A stretch of DNA of 64,000 nucleotides from Vitellaria paradoxa (GCA_019916065.1 CM034242.1:42723010-42787009); one strand, 5' to 3'; positions 12,182 to 26,193 are shown, numbered from the stretch's first letter. A program made the numbers and translations. Notes: generated by a model from the sequence alone, not told the origin.

Positions 12182-14328
12182 TCATGTCACACAACAGGCA
12201 TTTGGATTCTCATCGGAGAAGAGCTGGGGTGGTGGTGGCATTCTGTCGATCACATAAAGGGGTTGGTGATAGTGCATCATTCTCAGCACGCTCTGTTCAT
12301 CACTAACGATGTTCTGATCACTATATTCTACCTTGGTCTCTTCTAATTTATTCTCGCCATTACCATCTTCACCACCACCTTCCCTTTTCACTTCTTCTGG
12401 TGGCTTCTCGTCAGCTGCAACTTCTCCTTCCTTCTTCTCCTCTGGTTTAGATTCCTCCGTTGGTTTCTTTTCTTTTCTTTCTTCTCTTCTGGTTTCTCCG
12501 GTTCAGGCTGTGGGACAATTTTGGCTTGCTTTTTGGTGCGTCTGTAAACATAATCTACCAGTTTGTTAGGATCCATGGTGCCATTCACAGTGACTTTCCC
12601 TGAGCTCAACTCAGTTGTTGCTGTTCTTACTCCTGCAATCCAAACAACCCCTTATGTTCATTTATTAACACCACTCAAATCTTTATTTCTTTCCTTTTCC
12701 CTTTTTTCTTTTTTTTGGGGGGGCGGGACTATTCCTCTATACTTTATCACTTTATTGTACTTTAAATTTAAAACAAACTATTTTATGCTGTATTTTTAAA
12801 TCGTGTTATTTTACTCCTTTTATCAATTATTATTAAAAAAAATTGACAAGAAATGCCAGAATGGACATACGATGTTTCTTATTAATAAATTTGATGAAAA
12901 ACAAAAAATATGATGGTTTAAAAGTATAATAGTAAAATAGAACAATTTAAAGCACCGGTGAAATTGGAGTAAAGAACTTAGCTGTTAAAAGCGTAATTTA
13001 GTTCAATGGACATGGCATAAAACTTCCATCATTTTATTTGGTGAGCTGCATGGTGTCAAATTCTATGTTGACTATGCCATATCATCTATAATAGAGCCAA
13101 ATTAAATTTTGTTAAGTTTTTTGAGTTTCAAATATGAACAAATGTGTCAATAATTTAAAATTTAGCGCAATATCATTAGATTTAAGCTAATGATATTTGA
13201 GTTGGTGAAGAAAACCACTAACATACCTCTCATTTTGAGGATCTTTCTCTTGAGTTGCTCAGCACAAGCCTCACAATGCATGTTCACATCAAGTTCCACA
13301 GTTGTCAATTCACCAACCTGAAGCAACAAAAGATCAGCCAGTGATTATTAAACAAATTCAGGAATTGCTAATGAATTGAGGTTATGGTCTCTGATTTTGT
13401 TAGAAATGAAATGAAATGAAAGGGGGATTATGGATACGACCGAGAGACCTCTGAGCTAACAACTTCAGGAATAGGTTCACCCTCAGCTGGAGGCAATGGC
13501 GACAAGACTTGTGCTCGTCTCTTGGCTTTTTTCATTATCTTTGTACATATTGCTTGTGGCTCAACTACTCCTTTGATAGTCACCTGGTTTTGGGGCATGT
13601 CAATCACCACACTCTCCACTCCTGTTAACCACCCAATACCATTTTTTAGTTCCCAAATGAATCCAATAAATTCTTCTAAGAGAGGGAGGGAGAGTTGAAA
13701 TAATTTGATATATATTGTTTAATCCATTTTTTAGTAGTTTAAACTTTTGAAATAATTGATAACTTAAGATGATATTAGAATTCTGGTTTAAGGAGATCTT
13801 GGGTTCGAATCTTATTATTTCTTATTTATTATTGTACATTTTGTCTGCTCATATTGGTGTACTTTGTTCGATTTGGTCTGTTACCTCTATTCCATGTGCA
13901 AATTGGAGGTTGTGATGAAGAGTGTTGAAATAAATTGATATATATTATTGAACCTATTTCTTAATAGTTCAAGTTTTTAGAACAATTGATGATTTAGCAT
14001 AAAGAGACGCCCCGCCAGAGAGAGACTCTTGTCTTCAAGATGGATTTCTCAATTTTCTTTGCACATCCCACACAATGCAGGTCAACAAATAACACAACAG
14101 GGGAGGGTGGTTTTGGCCCTTCCTCCACCTTCGTCTCCTCTGCCTTCTCTTCTTTCTTCTCTTCTGGTTCAGCTTCTGCCTTAGCTTGCTCCTGTGCTCA
14201 TTCCAGTTCAGCAAATAACAAAAATTAAATACAGCACCTAAACATCCAAATAGCATTGAAAATAATTGAAACTCAAAAAGAAACAAATATAGAATGCAGA
14301 GGTTTACCTGTTTAGTTTCCTCACCCAT
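12182..14328 (-). CDS. HIPP: two HMA domains plus CaaX isoprenylation motif, five exons with defects
   Basis: Exons: 14308-14328 (MGEETKQ), 14026-14191, 13449-13621, 13227-13317, 12182-12632. A Glu/Lys-rich N-terminus leads into HMA domain 1 with CxxC (LHCVGCAKKIEK). A linker leads to HMA domain 2 with CxxC (MHCEACAEQLKR). A charged region follows, then the C-terminus ends CCVT, a CaaX farnesylation box. This is the heavy-metal-associated isoprenylated plant protein family, membrane-associated metal-binding or chaperone-like proteins. There are two problems. Exon 2 should end in phase 1 (...AGAG) but is followed by TC instead of GT; the only nearby GT is one base earlier and breaks frame. Exon 5 is one base short, its first and last parts lying in different frames either side of an A-rich run at 12465-12485. 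With both corrected the product would be about 300 aa. Pseudogene or assembly indels. Confidence 0.8.
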
Positions 14329-14399
14329 TGAGTCTATCCCTATTAGTTGGTCGCAAAATAGAGACCAAATTGATCAGAGAAAGAACTGATCAAACAAGA

Positions 14400-17240
14400 T
14401 GGTAAAAAGAGGGAGGGAGGCTTAAACAAAAGGAAGAGATTGTATGTTTATATACAAGAATAAAATTTTAATGGAGTGGGCGGTGTGTAAACCAACCTCT
14501 AAAGTGAACTCTGTGAATATTCCTCTGCACATGCAGGGGCACTAAACCATAGAAGGGACCTCTAAATCCTCTCTTTGGATTTTGCTAGGCTGTAGAGAGG
14601 AGGAGGGGGGAAAACCAAGGTGCTGGGTAGGCAGATTTATAGTGCCAGGAGGGAGATGTCGGTGAAGGAGAGATGCAAAAGTTCAATTGGGCAAATGTCT
14701 CACTAAGGAGCCGTTTCGCAACACATATAAAAAAAATAAAAAAAAAGGAAAGAACTTTGCACCGATGAGCGACACATTGTTTATCAGGTGTTTCCGTAAA
14801 AAATTGTAAAATTAAAGAAAGTTAGAAAAAAAAATTGATACAAATTAAAGTAAAGTTAATAAAATTTTGACAAAATTGATAAAAATTAAAAAAAATTGGT
14901 AAAAGTTGATTTTGAACAAAATTTCTTCTTATTTACCAAACCAAGCCCAAACAACCAGACCATGAGGCAACCTAGCTAAACTTCTGTTTATTGCTATACT
15001 AGTGTATCAATTGTGTGATGCATAAAATTACATAATAATTTTTTATTGATACAAAAATAAACTTTTAAATATATTATAATTACTTGAAATAAAGTTGTAT
15101 AATTTTAAATAATATCTCTATAAATTATGTTTTTATAGTTATTTTTTTATTTATGTCAATTTTAATAAGTAGATAAAATTAATTAAAATCACATTTTTAT
15201 ATGAACATTAAAAATTTATGGTTTTATCAAATCTCACTCTAACTTAATTCTAAAAAATTTCAATTTGGCTCTAAAATATATATTAAATCTCAAACTCACT
15301 TAATCAAGCTAATCTTTCTTATTTAAAATGTTTGTCAAATTTTTAATTTACTCTTCTATTTTTTTAATTATTCACTTGAATTAAAATATTATTAAAAAAC
15401 TTTTTCAACCTAATTGTCACAATGAAAAATTTAATTTTTATAAAACTATTACTCTAAAACCTAATTATTAATATTTAGCTATTTTTATTAAATATAACAT
15501 TTAGGCATTTTGTTGTCTGTTTAATTTAAAATATATTAATTTTTTTAAATTTAAGTAATATTCAATAATTTCAAATCTATTTCCTAAATTAATATTTAGA
15601 TATAAATTTTATAACTACAACAAAATAATAAACAAATGGGTCCAACTATAATGGACCATAGCAAAGGCCCATTTGATGAATTCATGAATTTTCACGAATT
15701 TTCATATTAATTAATGTCATTTGGTTACAAGTTTCTCTTTTTAAAAAAAAAAGGTCAATTTGTCACAATGTTAATGCTTTATACACAAAAATAAAAAAAA
15801 AAAAAACTAAAATTTTATTTATCTACCAATGTGGGACAAAAAAGAAGTCAATTTTTTGAAATGAACGAGAAGAGAGTATTTAGAGAATGGAGAGTATTGA
15901 AAGCATGTCACGTAAGATTAGATGGAGAAGGAGAGGAGAGAGAAACTATATTCTTTTAGTATACAGGTGTCCATGTGATTAATGATCCACACAGAGACTG
16001 TTGAATATTCTGTAATTGTAGTAACAATAGACTCTGTTATGAGAAAAATTATCATAGACGTGCCTAAATTTGTGTTGCTGGATGGAATATGCATGCATCT
16101 TCTTCGTTATTCTTCACAAAGTAGTACTGTTTTAGAATTTGGACTAACTGCTAATGTTAATACGTGGATTCTAATCAGACTCCTTCACTTGACACATCAT
16201 ACATCCTTTAGGCACCCTTTTAAAGAAAGAAAGAAAAAAAAAAAATAAAAATCACTATTTCCCGGCCGGTCATTTTCTAAAGCAACTTGCTGACATTTAC
16301 AAGCTTTCTGTGCAGATTAGTCGCCAACAAAAATATTTTTCTTCACTTTCTGCTTTCTACTTTCTTTTTCTTTTCTTTAGCATCTCAACGAAATTTGGGG
16401 ATGCCGAAAGGGCCTAAAAACATTACGTGTAAAGGTCTGCTTACAAGCAAGTTGGTGTCACGTGGGGTTGCCCCCATTCTCTCTCTCTCTCTCTGTTCAC
16501 TAGTATGTTTTGAATAAGGCTTGGCTTAAGAAAGAAAGTAATTGGCTTTTATTTAGCTAACTACTATCTAATTAAAAATAAACTAATTATTTTTGTGTTT
16601 GAGAAGAAAAAAGTGATTTTTTTAGATGAATTTTTAGTTTTGATTAATTTGATATTTTTATACTTAAAAATTTAAAAGAAAGTTAAAATATAAAAAGGTA
16701 AATTTGGTCACTGTAGCAGCCACTATAGTAACTATTAGTTTGGGTTGCCAAATCAAGCCTAAATATAAATGGCTTATTCTTCGTGGTTGAGGATGTTCTT
16801 TCTCTTTCAGTCCCTCACCTTGATTAGTTTCTCAACACGAAAGGGGAGTGACCTGGGCTAATAGTTCATATATTACAGTAAAACCTTACCAAAACTGCCT
16901 TGGATTTTGATGATGCGCATTTCTCTCCTTCCATTATATATATATATATATACAAACATAACAAAACCATCAGTTTCTAGAAAACCCCAAAACTAGTTCC
17001 TCCTGTTTGAATTTGTAATTTACTCCATCAAAAGTAAACTTTGGATCAAAAAGGGTCTGTAAATGTTTTAAGACAAGAAAGAAGTATAAACCGACCTCAC
17101 TTGGGTGGTTTACGCGTGGAAATGAGTCAGCACCAATGGAATATCCACAGCTCTCTCCAAGGTTGGTCCTGAGATTTCAATTTTCAACCAAAGAAAAGAT
17201 GAGCGCATCATGCAGCCAAAAAGGCATCTCGGAGGAGATA
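14400..17240. other. intergenic, AT-rich, MITE remnants
   Basis: 14.70-14.96 kb looks like a MITE remnant (AGGAGCCGTTTCGC ... ACCAAACCAAGCCC edges). 15.1-15.6 kb is very AT-rich. A short CT run lies at about 16478-16493 and a TA run at about 16937-16951. No convincing gene. Confidence 0.4.
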
Positions 17241-17242
17241 TA

Positions 17243-17560
17243 TGTTGACATTGTGACTAAATTATAATCATCTTTCTGTGACACCGTTTACGCGTGTGAA
17301 AACTATTTGTATGTGTTGACATTGTGACTAAGGGTGCATTGAGTGATAAAAAATAAAATAAAATAAAAATGAGATAAGTTATGAGTTCGTAATTTGTGCA
17401 ATGATATAAAAAATTAATAACTTAAAAAATTTTTCAATATCTGTTACTATTTTTCAAAATTTTTTTATCACTCCAAATGAAACTTAAATTATAATCATCT
17501 TTCTATGACACTGTTTACGCGTGTGAAAACTATTTGTTTATGGGTGAAAACAGCGGAGTT
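17243..17560. repeat. 71-bp tandem duplication, second copy split by a MITE
   Basis: TGTTGACATTGTGACTAA followed by ATTATAATCATC...GTGAAAACTATTTGT occurs at 17243-17313 and again from 17314. In the second copy a 153-bp element (17332-17484) interrupts it right after GACTAA, so the first copy is the empty site. Confidence 0.85.
17332..17484. mobile_element. Tourist-like MITE with TAA target duplication
   Basis: 153 bp, with inverted ends sharing GAGTGATAAAA, flanked by TAA on both sides (17329-17331 and 17485-17487). A 3-bp TAA/TTA duplication is characteristic of PIF/Harbinger-type MITEs. The neighbouring tandem copy gives the uninterrupted target. Related sequence occurs near 32265-32400 and 60230-60360. 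Confidence 0.75.
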
Positions 17561-20500
17561 TAAATTATTGGGTTTTTTTTTTTTTTTTTGGCATGGTTTT
17601 GAGCTCAGATTTCAGAAAGGGTCCATTCGGCACAGTGAAAACAACAAAAAATAACGAAAAAATGTGATTGAGAAAAATTTTGATATTTTGGTGTATACAT
17701 CTTAAACTGCATTTTTTTATAAATAAATAGTAGGATTTTCGCTTCGAAGGATGGAATTTCCGTTTGAACGATTTTAAAATTTTATATCAGTTATGATTTC
17801 TTTGCAAATCAAATCAAACTTAAAATGCCACCATTTCACACTTTTACTCTGCTTGAATCGTCCTCTTTTTCCTGAAAGGTTCTTCACCTATATTTCGTTT
17901 CGTCAATCAGATGTCGCAACTAAGAATAAAAATGAGGAAGCTCATATTGACTATAGTAGATATTGGGTTTGAAGATTTCTCTACTTCTCTTTCCAAATAA
18001 GCGTGAATGAATTGAAAACATTTGTTTTCTTTCTTTTTACAACTCTATGGTGGTAGTCCATGTGATTGGAATGAGAGAAAAAAATACATTTGGTTGGTTG
18101 TATTCTATAAATATGGCATTCTGTAGTTTGAATCCCAAATGTGCTTAGGCGATTGTCTCGACGGGAATGCATCTGCCATTTGGACGCAGTAAGTCTGTGG
18201 GATGGCGTTAGAACAATTTACGGTAGTTTATTTAAAAGCGATTTGGAAGTGCCAAATCATTTGGACGGTAAAAAAATGACAAAATATCCAAACGTTTATA
18301 TAATCCGTCGAAACGATCCCCAAAAAATTTGGTTATTATAGGTGTTATTTAGTAGTTTGGGAGTCCATGATAAGAACAGTAAAAAAATTTTGTTATATGA
18401 TTAACCAAATTCAAGTTATCGACCTTTTTTAGAAGATATTGAATTTTTTTTCGAAATTTGAGAAGGTAAAAAGATGTAAAAATGTAATAGAAATTTTCAT
18501 ATGTTTTTAGCGATTTTCAACAATTTTGTTGTGTCAAATGGACCCAAAAAATTATTGAATTTAAACTTAACTGGCAAATAATTTTTACTGACAACGACGA
18601 TGACGTTGTTTTCATTTACAATACTATAAACTAAAATAAACAATACTATTAAATTAAAGCAATATCATTTTAGTATAACATATGTATATATTATTTTTTT
18701 AAGCCAAACTCCTAATGCTCGTCCTTGAACACTAATTTTAAGTTAATCGATCACATAAAGAAATTAAATTCAACTTATTTGAGGTCAAAAATTAATCTCT
18801 ACCAATAGCTCGATTTCTGACCACCTTAATTATTTATTCCTAATTGCCGAACGGGTTGATTAAGAGGATTCCAATCAAAGGAGTGGGGACAACTATCACA
18901 GCATTGGGAGAGGTTAGCGGCACCTAGACACTTGCTTTGTGGAATCAGTAGGTAGGGCAATCATATTCAACCACCCATTAATTCACTCACAGCCTTTTTG
19001 TCCTGTGTGTTCAAAATTCCCTCATTTCACTGTTAATATACACAAGTGCATGCTTAAAATGGTAAATGTTTGGTGACTGCTTTCACACGGTTAATCGATT
19101 CATGCTAGACTGCCCTGAGATCATACATGTCCGTAGCTAGACTACTGGCTCAAAGGCTTAAAATTACTAAATCACCTGATCAAACTGGAAAGCTGCAAAG
19201 TGGTGCTTCGTACAACATTTAGAAATCAATTAGACTTAAGTTCACAAAAACTAAAGTGGTATTTAGTTTATGTTTATATTTATATTTTTTATTTTTTTGT
19301 TTTGTTTTCTATTTTAACATAAAAGTCTTTGGTTTGATATTTTCTCCTTCTTGTGTTTTGAGATTTTTTTTTTTTTTGATTAAAAATGCTCAAAATGACT
19401 TTTGTTATTTTACATTTTATGCGTAAATTCATTTTCTGTTTTCTAAAATAGATTTTAAAAATACAAGTTATCAAACATGTTTTTGTAACTGTTTTCTTTA
19501 TTTTCAAAATTGTAAAATGAAAAATAGGTTCAAATATATCAAATGGCACCTAATTTTTTGAATTTTTCTTTTCTTTTTGTCCCGTGTTCCAGAACACCTC
19601 ATAAAAATCAATAAATATATGGACACATAATATTGTCTCATACTTTAATGGGTACCATTAACAAATGTCATAATATTTTTATAGCATAAAACTTGTTATT
19701 GAATTATACTTTTAATAATGATTGATTCATAACCAAACCACGTGACAATAAATTTGAGTAATAAATTCTGGCAAAAGATTATTCTAGCTTAATTATGTAT
19801 ATATTATTACATTTTGATCGAAAAATTATGTATTATTACATGCAATGTTAATACCAGTGCCAGTTCAAGCCTTTGTGTTGCCCAAACCTGGCCCAGTCAT
19901 TCGGTTGCTATTGGCCAAGGGCCCTTAGCCCACTTAGTTGCTCTTTCAGCCTTGACCGGGGGGTTGCCCTAGCCCAATGTCTTGTTGGGCTTAACCCTGG
20001 GCCGACCCTGGTTAATACTAGTCATAAAGGAAATGAACACGTTGACTTGTGCACGGGCGTTTATTCAAGCCATTGAGCATGTGAGAGTTAGAAACACGTT
20101 TTGTCATGGGGATTATAAACCTTGTATATTTTAATTTGTTAGGGAGTCATGATCCGACTAAGGTCTTCCAATGTGCACGTAAGCGCAATCTATTGGGGAG
20201 TATCTATAAAGTACACACCATATCACATGAACCCAATATACATTGAATGACCTATATCCACTTAAAAGGCTAAGTCTTATAAGTGGGTGAGCCACCCAAT
20301 TGTATATTAAGGTCTAATCTTTCTTTATTTATCTGATGTTGAACTCACTTTCACACATGTTCTCAACATAATTGATTTCAGTTTAAGAAGAAAGCACGTG
20401 CCGAACTTTCAACGCTAAAACTAAACTTACAAGTTGTAGCTCTTCATATGGAGATTTAAATTATGACAAAGACATCATAAAACAGACTTGAAATTGAAAC

Positions 20501-21193
20501 TCTATATGAATATTAAAATTATTTCATAAGCGCAGTGAAACTTGTAACTTTGCTCATGGTGCCCGTCACAAAACGGTGGAGTTGTACGAGAGGGAGGAGG
20601 CTCAAAGATGGCCAAGAAGCTTCATTTAACACTAACTTGGAACTTGTCCCTGAAATTAGTGTAGGTGGCTCGTGAATATATTCTTGCGTAGAGCTCATAG
20701 ATTCGATTTTTAACCATATTCCCTGCTCAGGATGTGTGTGAGGATAGTGTACATCCTCTAATTTACCCATCAGTTATGCAATTCATTAAGAATATAATAA
20801 ATCGGTGTGAATTCTGAATTAAAAAAAAATTAAAATTTATTGTAGTATTGTTTTTTTTTCCCCTCTCAATTCATAAAGAGAATGACTACCTCAACGAAAC
20901 TATAACCAATCAAAAAGTATAGAAAATAACGTAACAAGTGGAATTATAAAGAGTGTATGCATTGCCCTTCTTCAAATTCACGCACGGTAAAAGTTTTCTA
21001 CACTGAACTGTCAAATTCAAACAATACATATAAAGAGCAAAATGAAACTTCCCTCTAAATCATAAGGGTGTAATCTGTAAAATAAAGTTTATCAAATATA
21101 TATACATATTATACATATAACGAGAAAAAATGGTAGAAATCCAACAAATGAAACCCATTTGAGTGTGTGTGTGAGATAGAGATAGAGATACGA
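17561..21193. other. intergenic, no supported gene
   Basis: Includes MITE-like AT-rich blocks (about 17.6-18.6 and 19.25-19.55 kb). A GC-richer patch at 19.86-20.02 kb (repeated GGGCC/GCCCA motifs) and 20.1-20.8 kb look like old repeat DNA. Short open frames there match nothing I recognise. Confidence 0.4.
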
Positions 21194-21194
21194 T

Positions 21195-21221
<27 letters not shown>
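21194..21221. repeat. (GA)n microsatellite
   Basis: GA run followed by a G-run, preceded by GATAGA repeats. Confidence 0.9.
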
Positions 21222-21226
<5 letters not shown>

Positions 21227-21264
21227 AGAGAACATGCCCTGTTTTGTATTATATATGGAAGTCC

Positions 21265-22024
21265 TGTTGGAATTCATGGTTTTAACTAATGAATTTTTAT
21301 TGACTTTAAGCCAATATTTATGAGGATTCCATATATTATTAATTATGGATCAAATGTGGAATTAATATAATTATGTAAGAATATTAATTCCATGAATTAT
21401 GTGAATGAAAATAGGCTTCAAAGTGAGGACCAAAGTGGGCATGAATAAATTTTGGGCTCAATTAATCTTATTTTGGATTTTGGGCTTAAATAATTCTTTG
21501 GCTCATTAACTTAATCTAACTATTAATCTGGTCCAATTATTATTTTTAAAAACTACGTCGTTTTGGAGTGTCCCTTCTTTAACAGACATGTCTGTTCTAT
21601 GAACAAATGCCCCTCTTTATGAATGGTTATGTCTATTCTTCCAATGGACATGACTAATGGCTAATTATTTAAACATTCATCTTTGCATAAAAATGAGTTA
21701 GATTTTTTGCATTAACAACATTGCATAAAAAATTCTTTTGAATAAGGAAATTCATTCTGCATACAAAGAATACAAGCAAAGTTTGGTTCGTAAGAACACA
21801 CAAATTGTCTCTTCCTTTTGTGTGTATGTATGATCATTCTATCATGGGAGACTGACGTCCGTTAAAACCAGAATCCTTGTGGGGGTCGAATTCAGTCTTA
21901 AGGAGATAGTGTCCAACACTAGACTTGATCAGTGAATTCGATTTTCTGCACAAAATTGTAAGTTCAATTTAATGATATTTAATTTTCTCAAAACAGTAAC
22001 TGAATTTGACTAATTTATCCAACA
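21265..22024. mobile_element. solo LTR with 5-bp target duplication
   Basis: 760 bp that begins TGTTGGA and ends TCCAACA (TG...CA with an inverted heptamer), flanked by perfect 5-bp AGTCC duplications at 21260-21264 and 22025-22029. No internal retrotransposon coding sequence is present, so this is a solo LTR left by LTR-LTR recombination. The size and end sequence suit a Copia-type element, but the superfamily is an inference. Confidence 0.85.
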
Positions 22025-22029
22025 AGTCC

Positions 22030-24720
22030 TACTCCTACGTGGTCTGTTGCTGAATCTGTGACTCAAATATGAAAGTAGAGATGGGTTAGTGAATTAAAGT
22101 TTCCCAACATTTTGCCGCTAATGCGATGTAGGTATGGAGAGTGGGTATGCAAAATGGTTCCCCATAAAATTTTCTTGTCCCTTTATTCCTGAACACTTTC
22201 AACACCCTGGAATGATCTGCCAATGCTGGCCATGAGCTAATAATGGTGGTAAAAAAGTATATGGCCATATGTGCAAACAGAATACATTATTAATAAATAA
22301 ATAAATACAAAAATAAATGCTACAAAAGATCTAATAAAGTCTTATCATCATCACGAATCGTCCCCCTCCGAAAGTACCTGGGCACCATGTCTGAGTGTTC
22401 TTTAAAGAAGCTCAAAGAAAGGATGTCCACAAAGAAGAATGGCAGTTCATTGTCATTTATCTTCCAGCTACATTCAGTGTTTTGAAATACATATGCATCC
22501 TGACCTAATATGGATGTCTGTTGAATGCTTTCACAGAAAATAGACAGGCCAAACAATGGCGTGACCTAATTAGGCCTAGGGTGAACTTTTGGAAAGAGAG
22601 AGTATAGGGACAGCCCTATGGTCAATTAATTATAATGTTAGTCATATGACTTTAAGGTCGCAAGTCACAGAAAAAATAAATTAAAAAATTTTATGTAAAA
22701 ATTAATTTTTTAATTTATTTTTATTGTAAATTATTCGATTTTAAACTAATGGCTAGCCTCCCTTCTTTCTAGTTATTGTTCAATCACAATCATTAATTAG
22801 AGTGGGACCGAACTGGGCAACCGCCACCATCACGGCTGTCCATATCTTTTCCCTTATAGAAATAGTTAAATCCCAGGCCAGGCAGGCCTAGTTTTCCTGC
22901 TTATCAAATTCAATTTTATAGTCAATACCAAAAAGAGACTAGATCCCATACTGTTTGTGTCAATACAATGGATTATTTCAGAACCAAAAATGAAGGCATG
23001 AAATGGCGTAATTATTTGGCTTTCACAAAATACACCACAAAGCTATATCCTATATGAGCTGATCAGTTTCCAATTAATCCACAGCTGAAGAAGATCACCG
23101 CACTCGTCCTTTCTCCTTTAATTTTTTCTTTTTTTAAATTTTAGGAATTTTAAAATTTAAAACTTTCAATTTAGTTATGAATTAAATTTCTAAAACAAAT
23201 ATAAATAAAAGCTAAATGCATTATAATATAAAAATAAACAAATATTTTATGCATACATACAAAGAAAATTGAGGTGTCCCCTAGTGATGAGTCGTGTATT
23301 GATATTCTATGAATTAAATTGACGCGTCTTTGTATTTATATTGTATTGTACAGACATTCTGTGTTTGTAGTTGTTCAATGAAAACTTCTTAGGAAAAACA
23401 GATTCTTGGTCGCCATTCAGATGTATCTCTGCGAGAGCAATGCCTGATGTCGCCCAATTGGAAGGACATCTTCATCAAAAAGGAATGAAAATTAAGACTC
23501 TGTGGGGGGTGGAAACAGACCCCATGTTTATGTTCCCTATCCAACACTAGACATGACTACAAGAATCACCTCTTGATAGAAGGAAGGAAGAGTCCTCGAT
23601 CAACTGCCATCACCTTCTTAAAATTTTCGGGACCGAGCGCAAGAGGTCCAACAACCTTCTTCACACATGCTGATCCAAGCCCTCATTCTTCAAACAAATT
23701 AAGCTGTATGTGATGGGTGTTCTTCTTCACAACCAGAATACGCACACACTTCCAAGGAGATTGTTTTCTTGAGCTCCAACGTATTATGTTGAGGGTTTGA
23801 TTATTCTTCGATGAAGCACAGAAAAGCCACAACATCTTCATTGTTGTAGAAGAGGAGGTTGAACATTTGTAAGTTCTAGCAAATGCCGTTTGAACATTTG
23901 GTGAGTTCTACCTAGAGTTGATAGGCGGAAGCAAGCAATCACACGAGAGTCAGTGTACCGTGGGGTCAAACGAGTAAGAGTAGATTCAATTAAGAACAAA
24001 TTCTGGTCGATATTGTCATTGAAATAACTCTTGCACTCGATAATTTAATATAGTGAATTGCCTTTATCTAATAGATTCAAGAATTTTTTTTTTTTCCTCG
24101 TTAAATTGGATGTCTTTGTGTGATTGATTTAGTTATTAAAATTTAGCTTTTTATTGGTTTTTTTTTTTTTTAACATTTACATAGAAGTCAATGATTTCAG
24201 ATTTTCATATATAATATTAAACATTTTAAATTAATTGACTGAGGTCAAGCCCTTAGCGAGTCAAATGAAACAATGTTCAAGATTGACTCAGTTATTAAGC
24301 CAATTTTTTTATTATTATTTTGGGGAGGGGGTTTCAAACTTGATTTGTATTTCATGTGATTCAAATAATTTAATATTAAAATAAATACTTTTTAAAAAAC
24401 TTTGATATAAAATTCATATTTTTCAAAGAAATTATAAATAAAATAATATAAAATATAATGAAATATAAATTAAATATTTGACTTTTAACAGAAAAAATTG
24501 TTATTTGCACCACACTTAACACTAAATTAAGAATGATTTTCTTGATGATTTAGTTAAAATATTTTCAAAATTTTACAACCTGATATTTAAATATATATTT
24601 TTATTTCCTTTTATTTTTGATTCGTTTGAACTGAAAATTTGTCCGAACTCCTGCAAACCCAGCATAGAAAGAGAGTATCATCCCATTTCAACCATAAACT
24701 TAATGAAAATCAAAACATAG
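22030..24720. other. intergenic; GC-richer stretch of unknown origin at 23.3-24.0 kb
   Basis: No open frame of note. 23.28-24.05 kb has near-coding base composition (e.g. around 23.40-23.90) but is closed in all frames by stops. It may be an old LTR or a dead gene. The rest is AT-rich. Confidence 0.4.
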
Positions 24721-25068
24721 GTGCCGTTTGGCAGCATAAAATGTGTAAAAATTTATCAAAAATTGTAAAATAAGTGTTTGATAAAATCTTAATTTTTGTT
24801 ACTTTTCTCCTCTATTACAGTAATTTCCTCTACTTAAGAATTACTAAAAGTTTTATTAAACACACAAAAGTTACTAAAAATTTTACCAAACACTCAAAAA
24901 TTATTAAAAATTACTAAATGTTAGAAAAAAAAAATTTACCAAACACCTAAAAGTTATTAAAAATTACAATTTGGTTCATTAGACACACCAAAAATTATAA
25001 TTAATAACTTTTAACTAAAAACTATAAAAAAAAATAGTCAAAATTATATTTCCAAACGCCTCATAGTG
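24721..25068. mobile_element. MITE family 2, copy
   Basis: Begins GTGCCGTTTGGCAGC and ends TTTCCAAACGCCTC, an imperfect inverted repeat, with an interior of repeated AAAAGTTAC(T/C)AAAAATT and ACCAAACAC motifs. The same kind of interior occurs at 56972-57310 and 60457-60796. Non-coding. Confidence 0.6.
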
Positions 25069-25356
25069 AACGACTCAGCACTAACCCACCCAGGAGCAGA
25101 GAGACAGACCGCAGAAAGAAAGAATTTGAGCAATTAAAGAGGGACTTGCGTTTTGGATTTAACTAGTTAAATATTGCAGCTGTCCTGTCTAAATTGTTTG
25201 GTGATGAGAAATAGAAAGGGCTGGGTACACCCAGACAAATGTCTACAGCGGTTAAAGTGTTCACACAAGGAGAGAAGATAGGCCATCTATGGTGGTTTGA
25301 CTCAACACGAGATTTTCAATTCTACTAATACAGCAGATAGAGAGATAGAGATCAGA

Positions 25357-25592
25357 GAATTCCAAGAACAATTTAATATGTATGTAATATATATATATAT
25401 ACATATAATAAATCAGGCCTTAAATCGAGGATGATTTTTTCCCTCCCCTCGTCGTTCGGAATTCCAGGAACAATTTAATGTGTATATATATATACACACA
25501 CAAATATACCTAATAAACGGGGGTCTCAAATCGAGGATGGGGCCTTAAATGAGGACGGTCTTTTTCCCTCCCCTCAACGTCCTCTGGAATTC
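25357..25592. repeat. two-unit tandem repeat (~102 and ~128 bp)
   Basis: Each unit starts GAATTCC(A/G)(A/G)GAACAATTTAAT, contains TA repeats and TCGAGGATG, and ends TTTTTCCCTCCCCTC. The units start at 25357 and 25459, and a third partial start lies at 25587. Confidence 0.8.
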
Positions 25593-26011
25593 CGGCGACA
25601 ACTTAGGGGCCCTTTGACTGGTCAAAAATGACAAAAAGTCCAAGAAAATGGGTCCTATCAGTCAATTTTTTCTGGTGTTCAGAAGATTAACTAAATTTTA
25701 TTAAAATAATCAAAAATTAGTACAAAAAGTTAACGAATCTTAAAAAAAAAAAAAAAGCGAGTAATATTTACAACTTTTTATAATTTTTTTATAAAAATTT
25801 GTAAAATTTAAATTTTAAAAATATACACGTGAAAAATGAAAATGATAAAAATTAATAAAAGTAGATAAATATTTATAACTTTTTATAACTTATCGATAAT
25901 TTTTTTATCAATCAAATAGGACCTTAGTGTATATATAATACACATATATATACATAATAAATGGGGATTATATTACTGTGGACTGAGCAAAAGACCATCA
26001 TATTTTGGGTT

Positions 26012-26193
26012 ACAGGGGGCTGCAATAGAAAATCAAAGGTTAAGATTTGATTATTTTTAATCAAATGATTCTAATTTAATTTAATTAAAATTATTTTTAA
26101 AATAAAAATAAAAGTTAAAAAAATCTGATTGAAACACAATTAATGCAGAATGTAAAAAATTGCGTTCATTTCTTCACTGCAGCCCCTGGAACC
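26012..26193. mobile_element. MITE-like element, tandem copy 1
   Basis: Ends carry ACAGGGGGCTGCA (left) and TGCAGCCCCTGGAACCC (right), an inverted pair. The AT-rich interior is shared with the adjacent copy at 26223-26429. Confidence 0.65.

Noticed and set aside
12333..12569. Plus-strand Ser/Phe-rich frame over the HIPP gene
   Set aside because: Reverse-strand shadow of the Glu/Lys-rich HIPP exon 5.
20519..20770. 83-codon minus-strand frame
   Set aside because: Lies in old repeat-like DNA, matches no family I recognise, and has no promoter or splice context.
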